64,000 nt of DNA from AC-32 sp963788215 (GCA_963788215.1 CAWBFX010000003.1:558001-622000), one strand, 5' to 3'. Numbered from the stretch's first letter, positions 16,100-24,321 are shown. Program-made: numbers and translations. Notes: generated from the sequence alone by a model not told the origin.

Positions 16100-17088
16100 C
16101 GCTGCGGCAGGCTGCGCTGGGCGCGGCGAAGCGCCTCCTCACGCGGAAGCGCCTGGACAACCGTCCAGAGCTCCGGGCCGCGCTCGCGGCCGGTGAGGGC
16201 GAGGCGGACCGTCTTCAGATCGCCGCCGACCGCTTTCAGCTCGCGGATCAGCGCGTGCGCTTCGGCGTTCGCGCCGAGCAGCTCCGCGAACCGCTCCAGG
16301 GTCGGCCGGCTCGTCTCGGGTAGCTCAACCGGCTCGGGCTCCAGAATCGACCGGGCGTAGTCGCGCGCCTCGTTCAGGTCGCGGGCGCCGCGCAGGGCGG
16401 GGACGAGCTCGGCAGGAGCTCCGGCCCGGTCGGCCAGCTCATCGTCGGACATAGCCCCGATCGCCTCGATCGCGAGGCGCCGGATTCGGGGCAGGTCGTA
16501 GTGGACGTCGTGCTTCGGCAGGCCGAGCTCCTCGAGGTAGCGCCGCGCGGCCTCCGGGGGGATCCCGGCCTCGCGCAGCGACGCCACGGTCGCGCCCTCG
16601 GCCCGCTTCGAGAGCTTCTTGCCGTCCTCGCCGAGGATCAGCCCGTGGTGGACGAACTCGGGCGGGCTCGCCCCGAGCGCCTCGAACAGGCGGCGGTGGA
16701 CCGCCTCGTTCGGCCGGTGGTCGTTCCCGCGGATCACGTGCGTGATCCCGAAGTCGACGTCGTCCACGACGCTGGCCAGGTGGTAGGTCGGCGTGCCGTC
16801 CTCGCGGACGAGGGTCGTTCCGTCGAAGCGCTCCCCGAGCTGCGCGGCGGCCTCGAGATGGCGTTCGCGGCGGTCGCTCTGCCGCACAGGTCCTTCGTCC
16901 CACTCGAGCCCGAGCCACTCGAGGTCGCGCAGGAGCTCCCCCTCCCCGCCCGGGACGTTGCGCGCCGGGTCGGTGTCGTCGATGCGAAGCAGCATCCAGT
17001 CGCCGAATGCGCGGTTGGCGACGGCGCTGAGCGCGTTTCCGACGTGAAGCGACCCCGTCGGGCTGGGGGCGAAGCGGACGCGTTTCAC
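16096..17088 (-). CDS. gltX: Glutamyl-tRNA synthetase, short form
   Basis: A 330-residue class I synthetase. FAPSPTGSLHVGNAL (HIGH motif HVGN at residues 15-18), LLRIDDTDPARN, HVIRGNDHRPNEAVHRRLFE and GKKLSKRAEG (KMSKS as KLSKR, 158-162) identify the GluRS family. It lacks the zinc insertion between HIGH and the acceptor-binding part and is about 150 residues shorter than typical GltX, with only a reduced anticodon-binding region. GluQ-RS is the alternative, but position in the clpC-to-sigH synteny block and the extra C-terminal helical domain favour gltX. The GTG start overlaps the GNAT stop (GTGA). Confidence 0.82.
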   Translation of the reverse strand: MKRVRFAPSPTGSLHVGNALSAVANRAFGDWMLLRIDDTDPARNVPGGEGELLRDLEWLGLEWDEGPVRQSDRRERHLEAAAQLGERFDGTTLVREDGTPTYHLASVVDDVDFGITHVIRGNDHRPNEAVHRRLFEALGASPPEFVHHGLILGEDGKKLSKRAEGATVASLREAGIPPEAARRYLEELGLPKHDVHYDLPRIRRLAIEAIGAMSDDELADRAGAPAELVPALRGARDLNEARDYARSILEPEPVELPETSRPTLERFAELLGANAEAHALIRELKAVGGDLKTVRLALTGRERGPELWTVVQALPREEALRRAQRSLPQR

Positions 17089-17564
17089 GTTTCCACCCTA
17101 GTTTCGAGGTCGATCGTGTAGCTCACGTCGAGCGGGTTCGGCGGGTACGGAACGACGCGGGTCCGCTCGTTCAGCCGCCAGCCGAGGCGCTCGTAGAACC
17201 GGCGGGCGCGGCGGTTGTCGTCCAGCACCCAGAGGTGGCAGCGCTCGAAGCCCTCGGCCCGCACGACGTCGAGCGCCGCGTCGTGAAGCTCGACCGCGAC
17301 GCCGCTCCCCCACCGCTCCGGCACCACGTACAGCCCGTCGAGCCACTCCGGGCCGGTCAGCGCGACGCCGACGAGCTCTCCTTCGTCCTCGTAGACGAGC
17401 ACCGACCGCCCCTCGGCAAGGGCTTCACGCCAGCGCCGCCGGATCTCCTCGACCGGGTAGGGATACTGCTCCGGCGGAAAGATGTGCGCCAGCGCGGCAA
17501 CCGACGCCCGCTGCTGGATCGCGGCCAGCGCATCGGCCTCGTCCGGACGGGCCGCGCGAATCAA
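17085..17564 (-). CDS. GNAT family N-acetyltransferase
   Basis: A 159-residue acetyltransferase. IRAARPDEADALAAIQQRAS opens the fold, RSVLVYEDEGELVGVALTGP is the central beta-hairpin, LYVVPERWGSGVAVELHDAA is motif A (acetyl-CoA pyrophosphate loop, here R-W-G-S-G-V), and HLWVLDDNRRARRFYERLGW is motif B. The substrate is unknown. The TTG start overlaps the preceding gene's stop (TTGA), so it is probably co-translated with the AlkX-like gene and gltX. Confidence 0.88.
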   Translation of the reverse strand: MIRAARPDEADALAAIQQRASVAALAHIFPPEQYPYPVEEIRRRWREALAEGRSVLVYEDEGELVGVALTGPEWLDGLYVVPERWGSGVAVELHDAALDVVRAEGFERCHLWVLDDNRRARRFYERLGWRLNERTRVVPYPPNPLDVSYTIDLETRVET

Positions 17565-18559
17565 CGGGTCGCCCCGAGAAACTCCGCGAGGCTGTCGAGC
17601 GCCTCGTCGAGCCGCGAGGTGTCGCCCCAGGCGCCGAGCAGCTCGAGCTTTCCGGTCTTGCGATCGAGCCGCGGTTCCGCGCGGCCCACGACCTGGTCGC
17701 CGACGAGCAGCGGCAGGACGTAGTAGCCGTACTCGCGCTTCGCCTTCGGGACGTACATCTCGAGCCGGTAGCGGAAGCCCCAGAGCGCCTCCGCGCGGTC
17801 GCGGTCCTTGACCAGGCCGTCGAACGGCGAGAGCAGCGTCACCCGGTCGGCGACCGGCTCGTCCGAGCTGTCGGGGTGCGCATGCCATTCACCGCCCTGC
17901 AACCAGGCTCCCAGCCTCCGGCGGTGGCGCTGCTCGAGCTCGCGCTCGGCCTCCCGCCACGACAGCGTCCCCGTCTCGGGCCACACGCGCTCCGGTAGAT
18001 CCCAGAGGCGGTGCGTGCCGACGCGGCCCGCCACCGCGATCTGCCCGCGGCCGGCGAGCATGTCCATCATCAGCCGCAGCGGCCCCTGGCCCCACCACGC
18101 GTGCCGCTCGGCCTCGACGGGCCGGTCGTCCTTCAGGTCGCGTGAGAGCAGCGGGCCGTTGCGCTCGATCTCGCGGAGGACGTAGCGGCGGAGGCGCGCG
18201 TGCTCCCGCATGAAGTTCTGCGACCAGAGGTCGCGCTTGGTCTTCAGGTACCCGAAGTTGCGCCGCCGCGCCATCCGTGCCCGCTGCAGCGGCAGGTCCT
18301 CGATCGGGTAGATGAACGCGTCGTACTCGAACAGCTTGCGCTCCTTCCAGAGCAGGCGGCTGAGCTGGGAGCGGTCGAACGGCCCGAGACGGCTGAAGAG
18401 GACGAGCTCCTGCGGCGTCGCGACGGTCGCGATCGGGTCCATCTGCAACCAGCCGAGCCGGCGGACCGTGGAGAGCACGCCGCGAGCGGAGCCGTCGAGC
18501 GCCTGCGCGTGCACCGCGATCCTCCGCGCCTGCTCGGGAGAGACGACGCGGGTCTTCAC
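17561..18559 (-). CDS. Winged-helix DNA glycosylase, AlkX/YcaQ (HTH_42) family
   Basis: A 332-residue member of the HTH_42 family. The N-terminal part carries LGWLQMDPIATVATPQELVL with the catalytic QxD motif (Q39-M40-D41), as in E. coli AlkX (YcaQ), which excises alkylated bases and unhooks interstrand crosslinks; AlkZ uses QxQ. Further family marks are LLWKERKLFEYDAFIYP, ERHAWWGQGPLRLMMDMLAG, LLSPFDGLVKDRDRAEALWG and FRYRLEMYVPKAKREYGYYV. A DNA-repair role is inferred from the family. The GTG start sits four bases from the dienelactone hydrolase stop on the same strand. Confidence 0.88.
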   Translation of the reverse strand: MKTRVVSPEQARRIAVHAQALDGSARGVLSTVRRLGWLQMDPIATVATPQELVLFSRLGPFDRSQLSRLLWKERKLFEYDAFIYPIEDLPLQRARMARRRNFGYLKTKRDLWSQNFMREHARLRRYVLREIERNGPLLSRDLKDDRPVEAERHAWWGQGPLRLMMDMLAGRGQIAVAGRVGTHRLWDLPERVWPETGTLSWREAERELEQRHRRRLGAWLQGGEWHAHPDSSDEPVADRVTLLSPFDGLVKDRDRAEALWGFRYRLEMYVPKAKREYGYYVLPLLVGDQVVGRAEPRLDRKTGKLELLGAWGDTSRLDEALDSLAEFLGATR

Positions 18560-18562
18560 GCG

Positions 18563-19312
18563 CTAGCTGTGGCGCTCGATGAACGCGAGGACGCGGTTCC
18601 AGGCGTCCGCGGAGGCGTCGGCGAAGTCCTCCTGGCGGCGGTCGAAGAAGCTGTGCGGGGCGCCGTCGTAGGTGACGACCTCGTGCTCGACCCCGGCCTC
18701 CGCGAGCGCCTGCTCGAAGGCCTCGTTGTGCTCGGCCGTGATGTGCCCGTCATCGCCCGCCTGGAGAGCCAGGATCGGTGCCTCGATCTCGGACGCGCGA
18801 TGCGTCGGCCCGGGCCGGCCGTCTCGCTCGGCAGGCATCCCGTAGAAGCCGACCGCGCCGGCGAGGCCGTGGCCCGAGGCGGCAGCCAGCCAGGAGTTGC
18901 GCCCGCCGAAGCAGAAGCCGACCGTGAAGACGGAGCGGCAGCCGAGCCCGCGCAGATGGTCGACGGCAGCGGCCGTGTCGGCCTGGACGCCCACCTCGGT
19001 GGTCCGCTGGACGTGCTCCATGTACTCGAAGTCGTCGCCGCGCTTCTCGACGCCTGCCGTCCGCCCGAAGTAGTCGAGCGCGAGCGACGCGTAGCCGCGC
19101 TCGGCGAAGCGGAGAGCGAGCTCCTCGTAGAACCGGTACAGCCCGCGGACGTCGGGGAGGATCACCACTCCGGTCGCGGCAGGCTCGTCCGGCGTCGCGA
19201 GGAACGCGGCGAAGCGGTTCCCGTCACGCGCATCCAGGACCAGATCCTCGTGCGAGACGGCTGCGCCGGAGATCACGGGGATCGGCGGGACCGAGTCGAG
19301 CTCGAAGCACAC
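18563..19312 (-). CDS. Dienelactone hydrolase family protein
   Basis: A 249-residue alpha/beta hydrolase. The GTG start giving (M)CFELDSVPPIPVISGAA matches the typical N-terminus of this family; a longer open frame upstream runs into the divergent phospholipase gene. VVILPDVRGLYRFYEELALR, the nucleophile C134 in VGFCFGG, acid D187 in ALQAGDDGHI and H220 in YDGAPHSFF form the Cys-Asp-His triad of dienelactone hydrolases. The actual substrate is unknown; many actinobacterial members are not in aromatic pathways. Confidence 0.87.
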   Translation of the reverse strand: MCFELDSVPPIPVISGAAVSHEDLVLDARDGNRFAAFLATPDEPAATGVVILPDVRGLYRFYEELALRFAERGYASLALDYFGRTAGVEKRGDDFEYMEHVQRTTEVGVQADTAAAVDHLRGLGCRSVFTVGFCFGGRNSWLAAASGHGLAGAVGFYGMPAERDGRPGPTHRASEIEAPILALQAGDDGHITAEHNEAFEQALAEAGVEHEVVTYDGAPHSFFDRRQEDFADASADAWNRVLAFIERHS

Positions 19313-19356
19313 GGTTCCGGGAGTGTAGGTCGCGAGGTTCTCGGTATGAGGGACAC

Positions 19357-20784
19357 GTGAGCCTGCTCTCACGCGTTGACGACCTAAGGGAAAGCGCCGA
19401 CCAGGCGCTCGGCGACCGGCTCGACAGCCTGGTCCTGTCCCACCACCGGCGCCGGCTCGCGCGGCTGGGCCGGCTGGACGCCCTCGACGCGCCGCCGGGC
19501 GGCTGGGCTGCAGGCGATCCGCCCCCGCGCGAAGGCAACGCGGTCGACGTGCTCGTCGACGGCTCGGAAGTGCTGCAGGCGATTGCGGAGGCCGTCTCGG
19601 CCGCGCGCTCCCACGTGTGGCTCGCGGGCTGGCACTTCTCGCCGCAGCTGCGCATGGGCGAGGGAGGGCCGACCTTGCGCGAGCTCCTGGCCGAGGCCGC
19701 CGCGCGGATCGAGGTGCGCGTCCTCGCCTGGGCCGGCGCGCCGCTTCCGCTCTTCCACCCCTCCCGGCGTGAGGTACGCGAGGCACGGGAGGAGCTCACG
19801 CGGGGGACGAGGATCGTCTACGCCCTCGACGACCGCGAGCGGCCGATGCACTGCCACCACGAGAAGCTCGTGATCGCGGACGGTGAACTGGCCTTCGTCG
19901 GGGGCGTCGACCTCAGCCGCCTCGGCGGCGACCGGCTCGACACCCCGCAGCACCCTGCGCGCGGGTCGGTCGGCTGGCACGACGCGGCCGCCCGTCTGCG
20001 CGGCCCGGCCGTGGCGGACGTCGCCGATCACTTCGCGCTGCGCTGGGGCGACGTGACCGGCGAGGAGCTCGCGGCGGCGGCGCAACCGGGCGCGGCCGGC
20101 GACCTCGAGGTGCAGCTCGTGCGCACGGTTCCGGAGCACGTCTACCCGAGCCTTCGCGGCGGCGACTTCCGGATCGCCGAGAGCTACCTGCGGGCGCTGC
20201 GCTCCGCCGAGCGGCTCGTCTACCTCGAGAGCCAGTTCCTCTGGTCGCCGGAACTCGTCTCGGTGCTGGCGGACAAGCTGCGCGACCCGCCCCGGGACGA
20301 CTTCCGGCTCGTCATCCTGCTGCCCACGCACGCGAAGAACGGGCAAGAGGACACCCGCGGCCAGCTCGGCGTGCTCGCGGATGCGGACGAGGAGGGCGGC
20401 GGCGACAGGTTCCTCGCCTGCACGCTGCGCCAGCCGGGGCCCGGGTCGAAGCAGGTCTACGTCCACGCGAAGATCGGCATCGTCGACGACCGCTGGCTCA
20501 CGATCGGCTCGGCGAACCTGAACGAGCACTCGCTCTTCAACGACACGGAGGTGAACCTCGTCTGCCACGACGAAGGCTTGTCCCGCGCGGTCCGCCTGCG
20601 GCTGTGGTCAGAGCACCTCGAATGCGACCCCGCCGAGCTGGAGGGCGACGCGACGCAGGTCGTCGACGAGCGCTGGCGGCCCAGGGCCGGCGAGGACAGC
20701 GGGAAGCTCCGCCTCCTGCCGCACGTCTCGCGCCGGGCAAAAGGCGTGCTGGGGCCGCTGAACGGGTTCCTGGTCGACGGTTAG
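19357..20784 (+). CDS. Phospholipase D / cardiolipin synthase family protein
   Basis: A 475-residue protein with two HKD motifs: HCHHEKLVIADGELAFVGGV at about residues 166-185 and VHAKIGIVDDRWLTIGSANL at about 370-390. Each gives the HxKx4Dx6GG/GS pattern of phosphatidyltransferases. No N-terminal membrane anchor is evident, which favours a soluble PLD over classical cardiolipin synthase. It starts at GTG 19357, divergent from the hydrolase with a very short gap. Its TAG stop is the first part of the long palindromic element that fills the space to mutY. Confidence 0.88.
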   Translation: MSLLSRVDDLRESADQALGDRLDSLVLSHHRRRLARLGRLDALDAPPGGWAAGDPPPREGNAVDVLVDGSEVLQAIAEAVSAARSHVWLAGWHFSPQLRMGEGGPTLRELLAEAAARIEVRVLAWAGAPLPLFHPSRREVREAREELTRGTRIVYALDDRERPMHCHHEKLVIADGELAFVGGVDLSRLGGDRLDTPQHPARGSVGWHDAAARLRGPAVADVADHFALRWGDVTGEELAAAAQPGAAGDLEVQLVRTVPEHVYPSLRGGDFRIAESYLRALRSAERLVYLESQFLWSPELVSVLADKLRDPPRDDFRLVILLPTHAKNGQEDTRGQLGVLADADEEGGGDRFLACTLRQPGPGSKQVYVHAKIGIVDDRWLTIGSANLNEHSLFNDTEVNLVCHDEGLSRAVRLRLWSEHLECDPAELEGDATQVVDERWRPRAGEDSGKLRLLPHVSRRAKGVLGPLNGFLVDG

Positions 20785-20785
20785 C

Positions 20786-20942
20786 GCCCCGTCCAGTAAT
20801 GCCGCCGCCCTTCTGGGTCGCGAGCACCAAGCCAGAGTTCGCACTTGACCGCAGCAAGGCTGATTGCCTTGCTAAGGGCAAGGGTGGGCTCTGGCGCCGT
20901 GTGATCGCGGGCCAGAAGCCGGCATGTATTGCTGGATGGGGC
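20786..20942. repeat. 157-bp palindromic (MITE-like) element, copy 1
   Basis: Terminal inverted repeats are GCCCCGTCCAGTAATGC at 20786 and GTATTGCTGGATGGGGC ending at 20942; with flanks the match extends to about 18 of 22 positions. Nested inside are TTCTGG/CCAGAA, CCAGAG/CTCTGG and the apical hairpin AGCAAGGC-TGATT-GCCTTGCT, so the whole unit folds as one long imperfect hairpin. Copy 2 lies inverted at 55517-55674. It fills the gap between the phospholipase stop and the mutY start. Confidence 0.85.
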
Positions 20943-20956
20943 GCTAGGCTCGTCGC

Positions 20957-21673
20957 GTGCGTGAGGAGCTGCTGCGCTGGTTCGCGGAGCGGGGGCGCGA
21001 CCTGCCCTGGCGCCGGACTCGCGACCCGTACGCGATTCTCGTCTCCGAGGTCATGCTGCAGCAGACCCAGGTCGCGCGCGTCGTGCCGCGCTACCTGGAG
21101 TGGCTGGAGCGCTGGCCGACCGCGGAGGCGCTCGCCGCCGCCACGAGCGCGGACGTGATTCGCGCCTGGCAAGGGCTCGGCTACAACCGGCGCGCTCTGA
21201 ACCTCCAGCGCGCGGCGCGGGAAGTCGCGGCGAACGGCTGGCCCGAAGACCTGACGCGGCTGCCGGGCATCGGCTCCTACACGGCGGCGGCGGTGGAGTG
21301 CTTTGCGCACGGCCGGCCGGTGCTGCCGGTCGACGTCAACGTCCGGCGCGTGCAGGAGCGCACGGGCGAGCCGTTCGACCACGAGTGCGCGCAGGCGCTG
21401 ATGGACCTCGGGGCGACGGTCTGCCTCGCCCGCGTCCCGCGCTGCGGGGAGTGCCCGCTCGCCGGCGGGTGCCCGTCACGCGGGCGGCGTTTCGAGCCGC
21501 TGCGCAAGCAGGGCCCGTTCGAGGGCTCGTTCCGCCAGCTGCGGGCGCGGACGCTGAAGCTCGTCGCGGAGGCGCCGCGGCCGCTCGCCGAGCTCGACCG
21601 CGACGCCGTCCGCTCGCTGGAGCGGGACGAGCTCGTCCAGGTCGCAGACGAGCTCGTCCGGCTTCCGTCTTAG
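20957..21673 (+). CDS. mutY: A/G-specific adenine DNA glycosylase, short form (MutY-like)
   Basis: A 238-residue HhH-GPD glycosylase. RDPYAILVSEVMLQQTQVAR contains catalytic E31. The helix-hairpin-helix is RLPGIGSYTAAAVECF (101-116) with the catalytic aspartate in PVDVNVRRV (D126). Four cysteines (156, 163, 166, 172) form the 4Fe-4S loop. It removes adenine opposite 8-oxoguanine. The C-terminal NUDIX-like recognition domain of full MutY is absent (usual length 290-350), so mismatch specificity may be relaxed. It starts at GTG 15 bases after the palindromic element; its TAG lies in the left arm of the next inverted repeat. Confidence 0.85.
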   Translation: MREELLRWFAERGRDLPWRRTRDPYAILVSEVMLQQTQVARVVPRYLEWLERWPTAEALAAATSADVIRAWQGLGYNRRALNLQRAAREVAANGWPEDLTRLPGIGSYTAAAVECFAHGRPVLPVDVNVRRVQERTGEPFDHECAQALMDLGATVCLARVPRCGECPLAGGCPSRGRRFEPLRKQGPFEGSFRQLRARTLKLVAEAPRPLAELDRDAVRSLERDELVQVADELVRLPS

Positions 21674-21731
21674 GAGCCTTTGACGAAACCTAGTCTGTGC
21701 CGTCGGGCGAGGTTCCGCCAAAGACTCCTAA
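21670..21731. terminator. 22-bp inverted repeat between convergent genes (probable terminator)
   Basis: The arms 21670-21691 and 21710-21731 match at 19 of 22 positions around an 18-base loop. Read on the minus strand the three mismatches are all G-U pairs, giving a fully paired 22-bp stem after the 21734-22228 gene; on the plus strand they would be A-C mismatches. This asymmetry suggests the RNA structure acts on the minus-strand transcript. No U-tract is obvious, so an RNA-stability or Rho-linked role is possible. Confidence 0.55.
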
Positions 21732-21733
21732 CG

Positions 21734-22228
21734 CTAGAACCCGGTCGCGGCGATGTAGCGCGCCGTGCCGCCGTTCGGGTGCACGAGCAGCACAGGAGCG
21801 AGGCAGCGCTCCGGCACGGTCACGTGCTCCCTGATCCGCGCGTTCCCGTGGGCCGACAGCGGTACCGAGCCGGTCGTGAACGCCGGCGTCAGATCGGAGT
21901 CAGGGGCACAGAAGAGCGACGCCGAGACGGTGGTCACCTGGCCCGGGTTGCCGGTGCCGGTGATGACGAGGCCCCGCACGCGGAGCTCGAACCGGCCACG
22001 GCTGTCGAGCGAGGCGCGTGCGCCGCCGTCCCAGGGCACGCCCCCTGCCGTGACTTCGTGGATGGGCGGATCGCTCGGCATGCTGCCCACGAGGTGGGCT
22101 CGCAGGATCGCGCGGCCGTGGCCGTGGCGGTGGTGGTCTCCGCGGCCGCCGTGATCTGCCGCCGCCGTTGCGACGAAGACGGTCGCCGCGAGAGCGATCG
22201 CCGCCGCCAGAAGCTTCTTCGAGGACAT
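21734..22228 (-). CDS. Secreted hypothetical protein
   Basis: A 164-residue protein with a clear Sec signal peptide (SSKKLLAAAIALAATVFVATAAA, residues 2-24) followed by a His-rich segment GGRGDHHRHGHGR that could bind metal, then a domain with GRFELRVRGLVITGTGNPGQ and two cysteines (SLFCAPDSD and VPERCLAPVLL). Similar small exported proteins with this ending (NPNGGTARYIAATGF-like) are common in Thermoleophilia and other soil actinobacteria, with no known function. Confidence 0.75.
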   Translation of the reverse strand: MSSKKLLAAAIALAATVFVATAAADHGGRGDHHRHGHGRAILRAHLVGSMPSDPPIHEVTAGGVPWDGGARASLDSRGRFELRVRGLVITGTGNPGQVTTVSASLFCAPDSDLTPAFTTGSVPLSAHGNARIREHVTVPERCLAPVLLVHPNGGTARYIAATGF

Positions 22229-22289
22229 CGGTTTCCCCTTTCCTCTGCTTGCGGTCAGCGAGAGGTACGGGCGGCGGCCGTGCTCGGTT

Positions 22290-22763
22290 TCAGGCCGGGC
22301 GGAGAAGGGCCACCGCGAGCGCGGCGAGACCCTCGCCGCGGCCGGTGAAGCCGAGCTTGTCGGTCGTCGTCGCGCGCACGTTCACGAGGCCCGGCTCCAC
22401 TCCGAGAGCTCCGGCAAGGCGGGCTCGCATCGCCCCGCGCAGCGGCGCGATCCGCGGCTCTTCGCCGACGAGCACGCAGTCCGCGTTCTCGAGCTCCCAG
22501 CCGGCCTCGCGCACCTGCGCATACGCACGCGCGAGCAGGTCGAGCGAGCTCGCCCCCTCCCACTCCGCCGCGTCCGACGGGAAGAGCGAGCCGATGTCGC
22601 CCAGCCCCGCCGCGCCAAGCACCGCGTCGATCAGCGCGTGGGAGATGACGTCGCCGTCCGAGTGACCGGCGAGGCCGCGCTCGGACTCGACCTCGACGCC
22701 GCCGAGCACCAGCGGCACGCCTTCGACGAGCGCATGGGCGTCTGCTCCCAGGCCAACCCTCAT
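22290..22763 (-). CDS. ispF: 2-C-methyl-D-erythritol 2,4-cyclodiphosphate synthase IspF
   Basis: A 157-residue MEP-pathway enzyme. MRVGLGADAHALVEGVPLVL supplies metal ligands D8 and H10; LAGHSDGDVISHALIDAVLG supplies H42; FPSDAAEWEGASSLDLL and NVRATTTDKLGFTGRGEGLA complete the trimer active site. The ATG at 22763 directly follows the SD of linker copy B. It lies downstream of ispD and an intervening PHP phosphatase, keeping the ispD-ispF order of the synteny block. Confidence 0.96.
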   Translation of the reverse strand: MRVGLGADAHALVEGVPLVLGGVEVESERGLAGHSDGDVISHALIDAVLGAAGLGDIGSLFPSDAAEWEGASSLDLLARAYAQVREAGWELENADCVLVGEEPRIAPLRGAMRARLAGALGVEPGLVNVRATTTDKLGFTGRGEGLAALAVALLRPA

Positions 22764-22830
22764 TCCCGCTCCCGGCGCCGGCAAAGCCGGCACCTCCGCT
22801 CTCTGATGAGCTCCGTCGAGCCTACGCTCA
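22761..22830 (-). repeat. 70-bp stop-to-start linker repeat, copy B (before ispF)
   Basis: It runs from the TGA of the PHP phosphatase (22830) to the ispF ATG (22761) on the minus strand. It matches copy A almost base for base and differs inside the hairpin, GGTGCCGGC-TTT-GCCGGCGCC, where the third pair is a G-U wobble instead of C-G. Confidence 0.9.
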
Positions 22831-23650
22831 TACGAGCGGCTCCTGGCGGCGCGCTCGCCGGTCGAAGACCGTGAGCGTCTCGTAGCCCACGTCGCGCGCG
22901 AACGCGGCGGCGCGAGAGACGTCACGCCCGACGTGGGCGGGCTCGTGCGCGTCGGAGGCGAGCGTGATCGGCACGCCGCGCTCATGGCAACCGGCGAGAA
23001 GCTCGCGGTCGGGATAGATCTCCCCGGTCGGCTTGTGCAGGCCCGCCGCGGAGACCTCGACGCAGACGCCGGCTGCCTCGATCGCATCCGCGGTCTCGAC
23101 GTGCAGGTAGTGAATCTCCTCGTCGGCTGGTCGCATCCGGAAGAACTTGATCAGATCTGGATGGGCGAGGACGTCGAACAGGCCGCTCCGCGCCGCGTTC
23201 CGCAGCCAGGTGAAGTAGCGGCGCCAGGCCTCGCCGACGGGCACCTTGTGGACGAGCCCCGGTTCCTGGTCGACCGGGAAGCCGTCGACGAAATGCACGG
23301 ACCCGAGCAGGTAGTCCCAGGGGTAGGGCTCGAGCAGCCGGGCCAGCTCGGGCTCGGTGCCCGGGAAGTAGTCCACCTCGAGCCCGAGCTTGACCGGCAG
23401 GCCGCGGGCCTTCGCCTCGGTGACGGCGCCGACGTACTCGTCGAGGTCGTCCACGCAGCGCTCGAGCATCCACGGGATCTCCCAGAGCTCGCGGGTCTGG
23501 ACGAAGTGGTAGACGTGGTCGCTGAAGCCGATCTCGTCGACTCCGGACGCGGCGCGCCTGCTCGACGTACTCCTCGGCGCGGTCGGCAGAGTAGCGCCCG
23601 CGCGCCTCGTCGTCTGATCCGCGCAGGTGCATGTGGTAGTCCACGATCAC
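22828..23650 (-). CDS. PHP-domain histidinol-phosphatase-like hydrolase (frameshifted once)
   Basis: A PHP metallophosphoesterase of about 273 residues. The start IVDYHMHLRGSDDEARGRYS (HxH metal motif) is in one frame. One extra base near 23547-23556 shifts into the frame that gives GFSDHVYHF, LGLEVDYFPGTEPELARLLE, DYLLGSVHFVDGF, FDVLAHPDLIKFF and PITLASDAHEPAHVG. These match HisK-type histidinol phosphatases. Restoring one base gives a normal-length protein. The GTG start overlaps the ispD stop as GTGA, and the TGA stop opens the linker to ispF. Confidence 0.82.
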
Positions 23651-24315
23651 TCGAGCCAGGACTCGACGAGCGCCAGATCCTCGGCGTCGGTGACCTTCAG
23701 CAGGCGCCGGTCACCCTCGACGATCTTCACCCGCCCGCCTCGCGCCTCCACGAGGGACGAGCAGTCGCTTGCGGCAGAGAGGTCACCGGCGAGCGCGCCC
23801 CGGAGGGCCGGTGCCACGAACGCCTGCGGCGTCTGGGCCGCGACGAGCTCGGCTCGCGTGAGCGTCTCGACGACCTGAGCCCGGTCCACTCTCTTCACGG
23901 TGTCCGCCACGGGGACGGCCGGCACGGCGCCGTCCCAGCCCTCGGAGAGCGGTGCCAGCACTCTCTCGATCACTGCGTCGGGCAAGAGCGGCCGCGCAGC
24001 GTCGTGAACGAGGACCACAGCCGCCTCCTCAGGAACCTCCTCGAGCGCCAGGCGCACCGACTCCGACCGCGCCGCGCCACCGGTCACGACGGAGCCCACC
24101 TTCCCCGCGCCGATCTCCTCGGCGACGAGGATGCACGGCTCCTCCCACTCGGGCGGCGCCGCTATGACGATCCGGTCGATCCACGCCGACGCCTCGAGCC
24201 GTTCGAGGCTCTCCGCGAGCAGCGGCCTGCCGCCGAGGCGAGCGAACGCCTTCGGCCGGTCGGAGCCGAGCCGCTCGCCGCGACCTGCCGCAGCGAGGAC
24301 GGCCCAGACCGACAA
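23647..24315 (-). CDS. ispD: 2-C-methyl-D-erythritol 4-phosphate cytidylyltransferase IspD
   Basis: A 222-residue nucleotidyltransferase. VWAVLAAAGRGERLGSDRPK contains the CTP-binding glycine loop and the key lysine; VVLVHDAARPLLPDAVIERV, AVPVADTVKRV, ELVAAQTPQAF and TDCSSL-like SAASDCSSLVEARGGRVKIV follow. It forms CDP-methylerythritol in isoprenoid synthesis. The start is TTG 24315, directly after the carD stop region, consistent with co-transcription with carD. Confidence 0.94.
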   Translation of the reverse strand: MSVWAVLAAAGRGERLGSDRPKAFARLGGRPLLAESLERLEASAWIDRIVIAAPPEWEEPCILVAEEIGAGKVGSVVTGGAARSESVRLALEEVPEEAAVVLVHDAARPLLPDAVIERVLAPLSEGWDGAVPAVPVADTVKRVDRAQVVETLTRAELVAAQTPQAFVAPALRGALAGDLSAASDCSSLVEARGGRVKIVEGDRRLLKVTDAEDLALVESWLE

Positions 24316-24321
24316 GGAGAC

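Noticed and set aside
20786..20942. Insertion sequence with its own transposase
   Set aside because: Only 157 bp with no coding capacity; at most a non-autonomous element.
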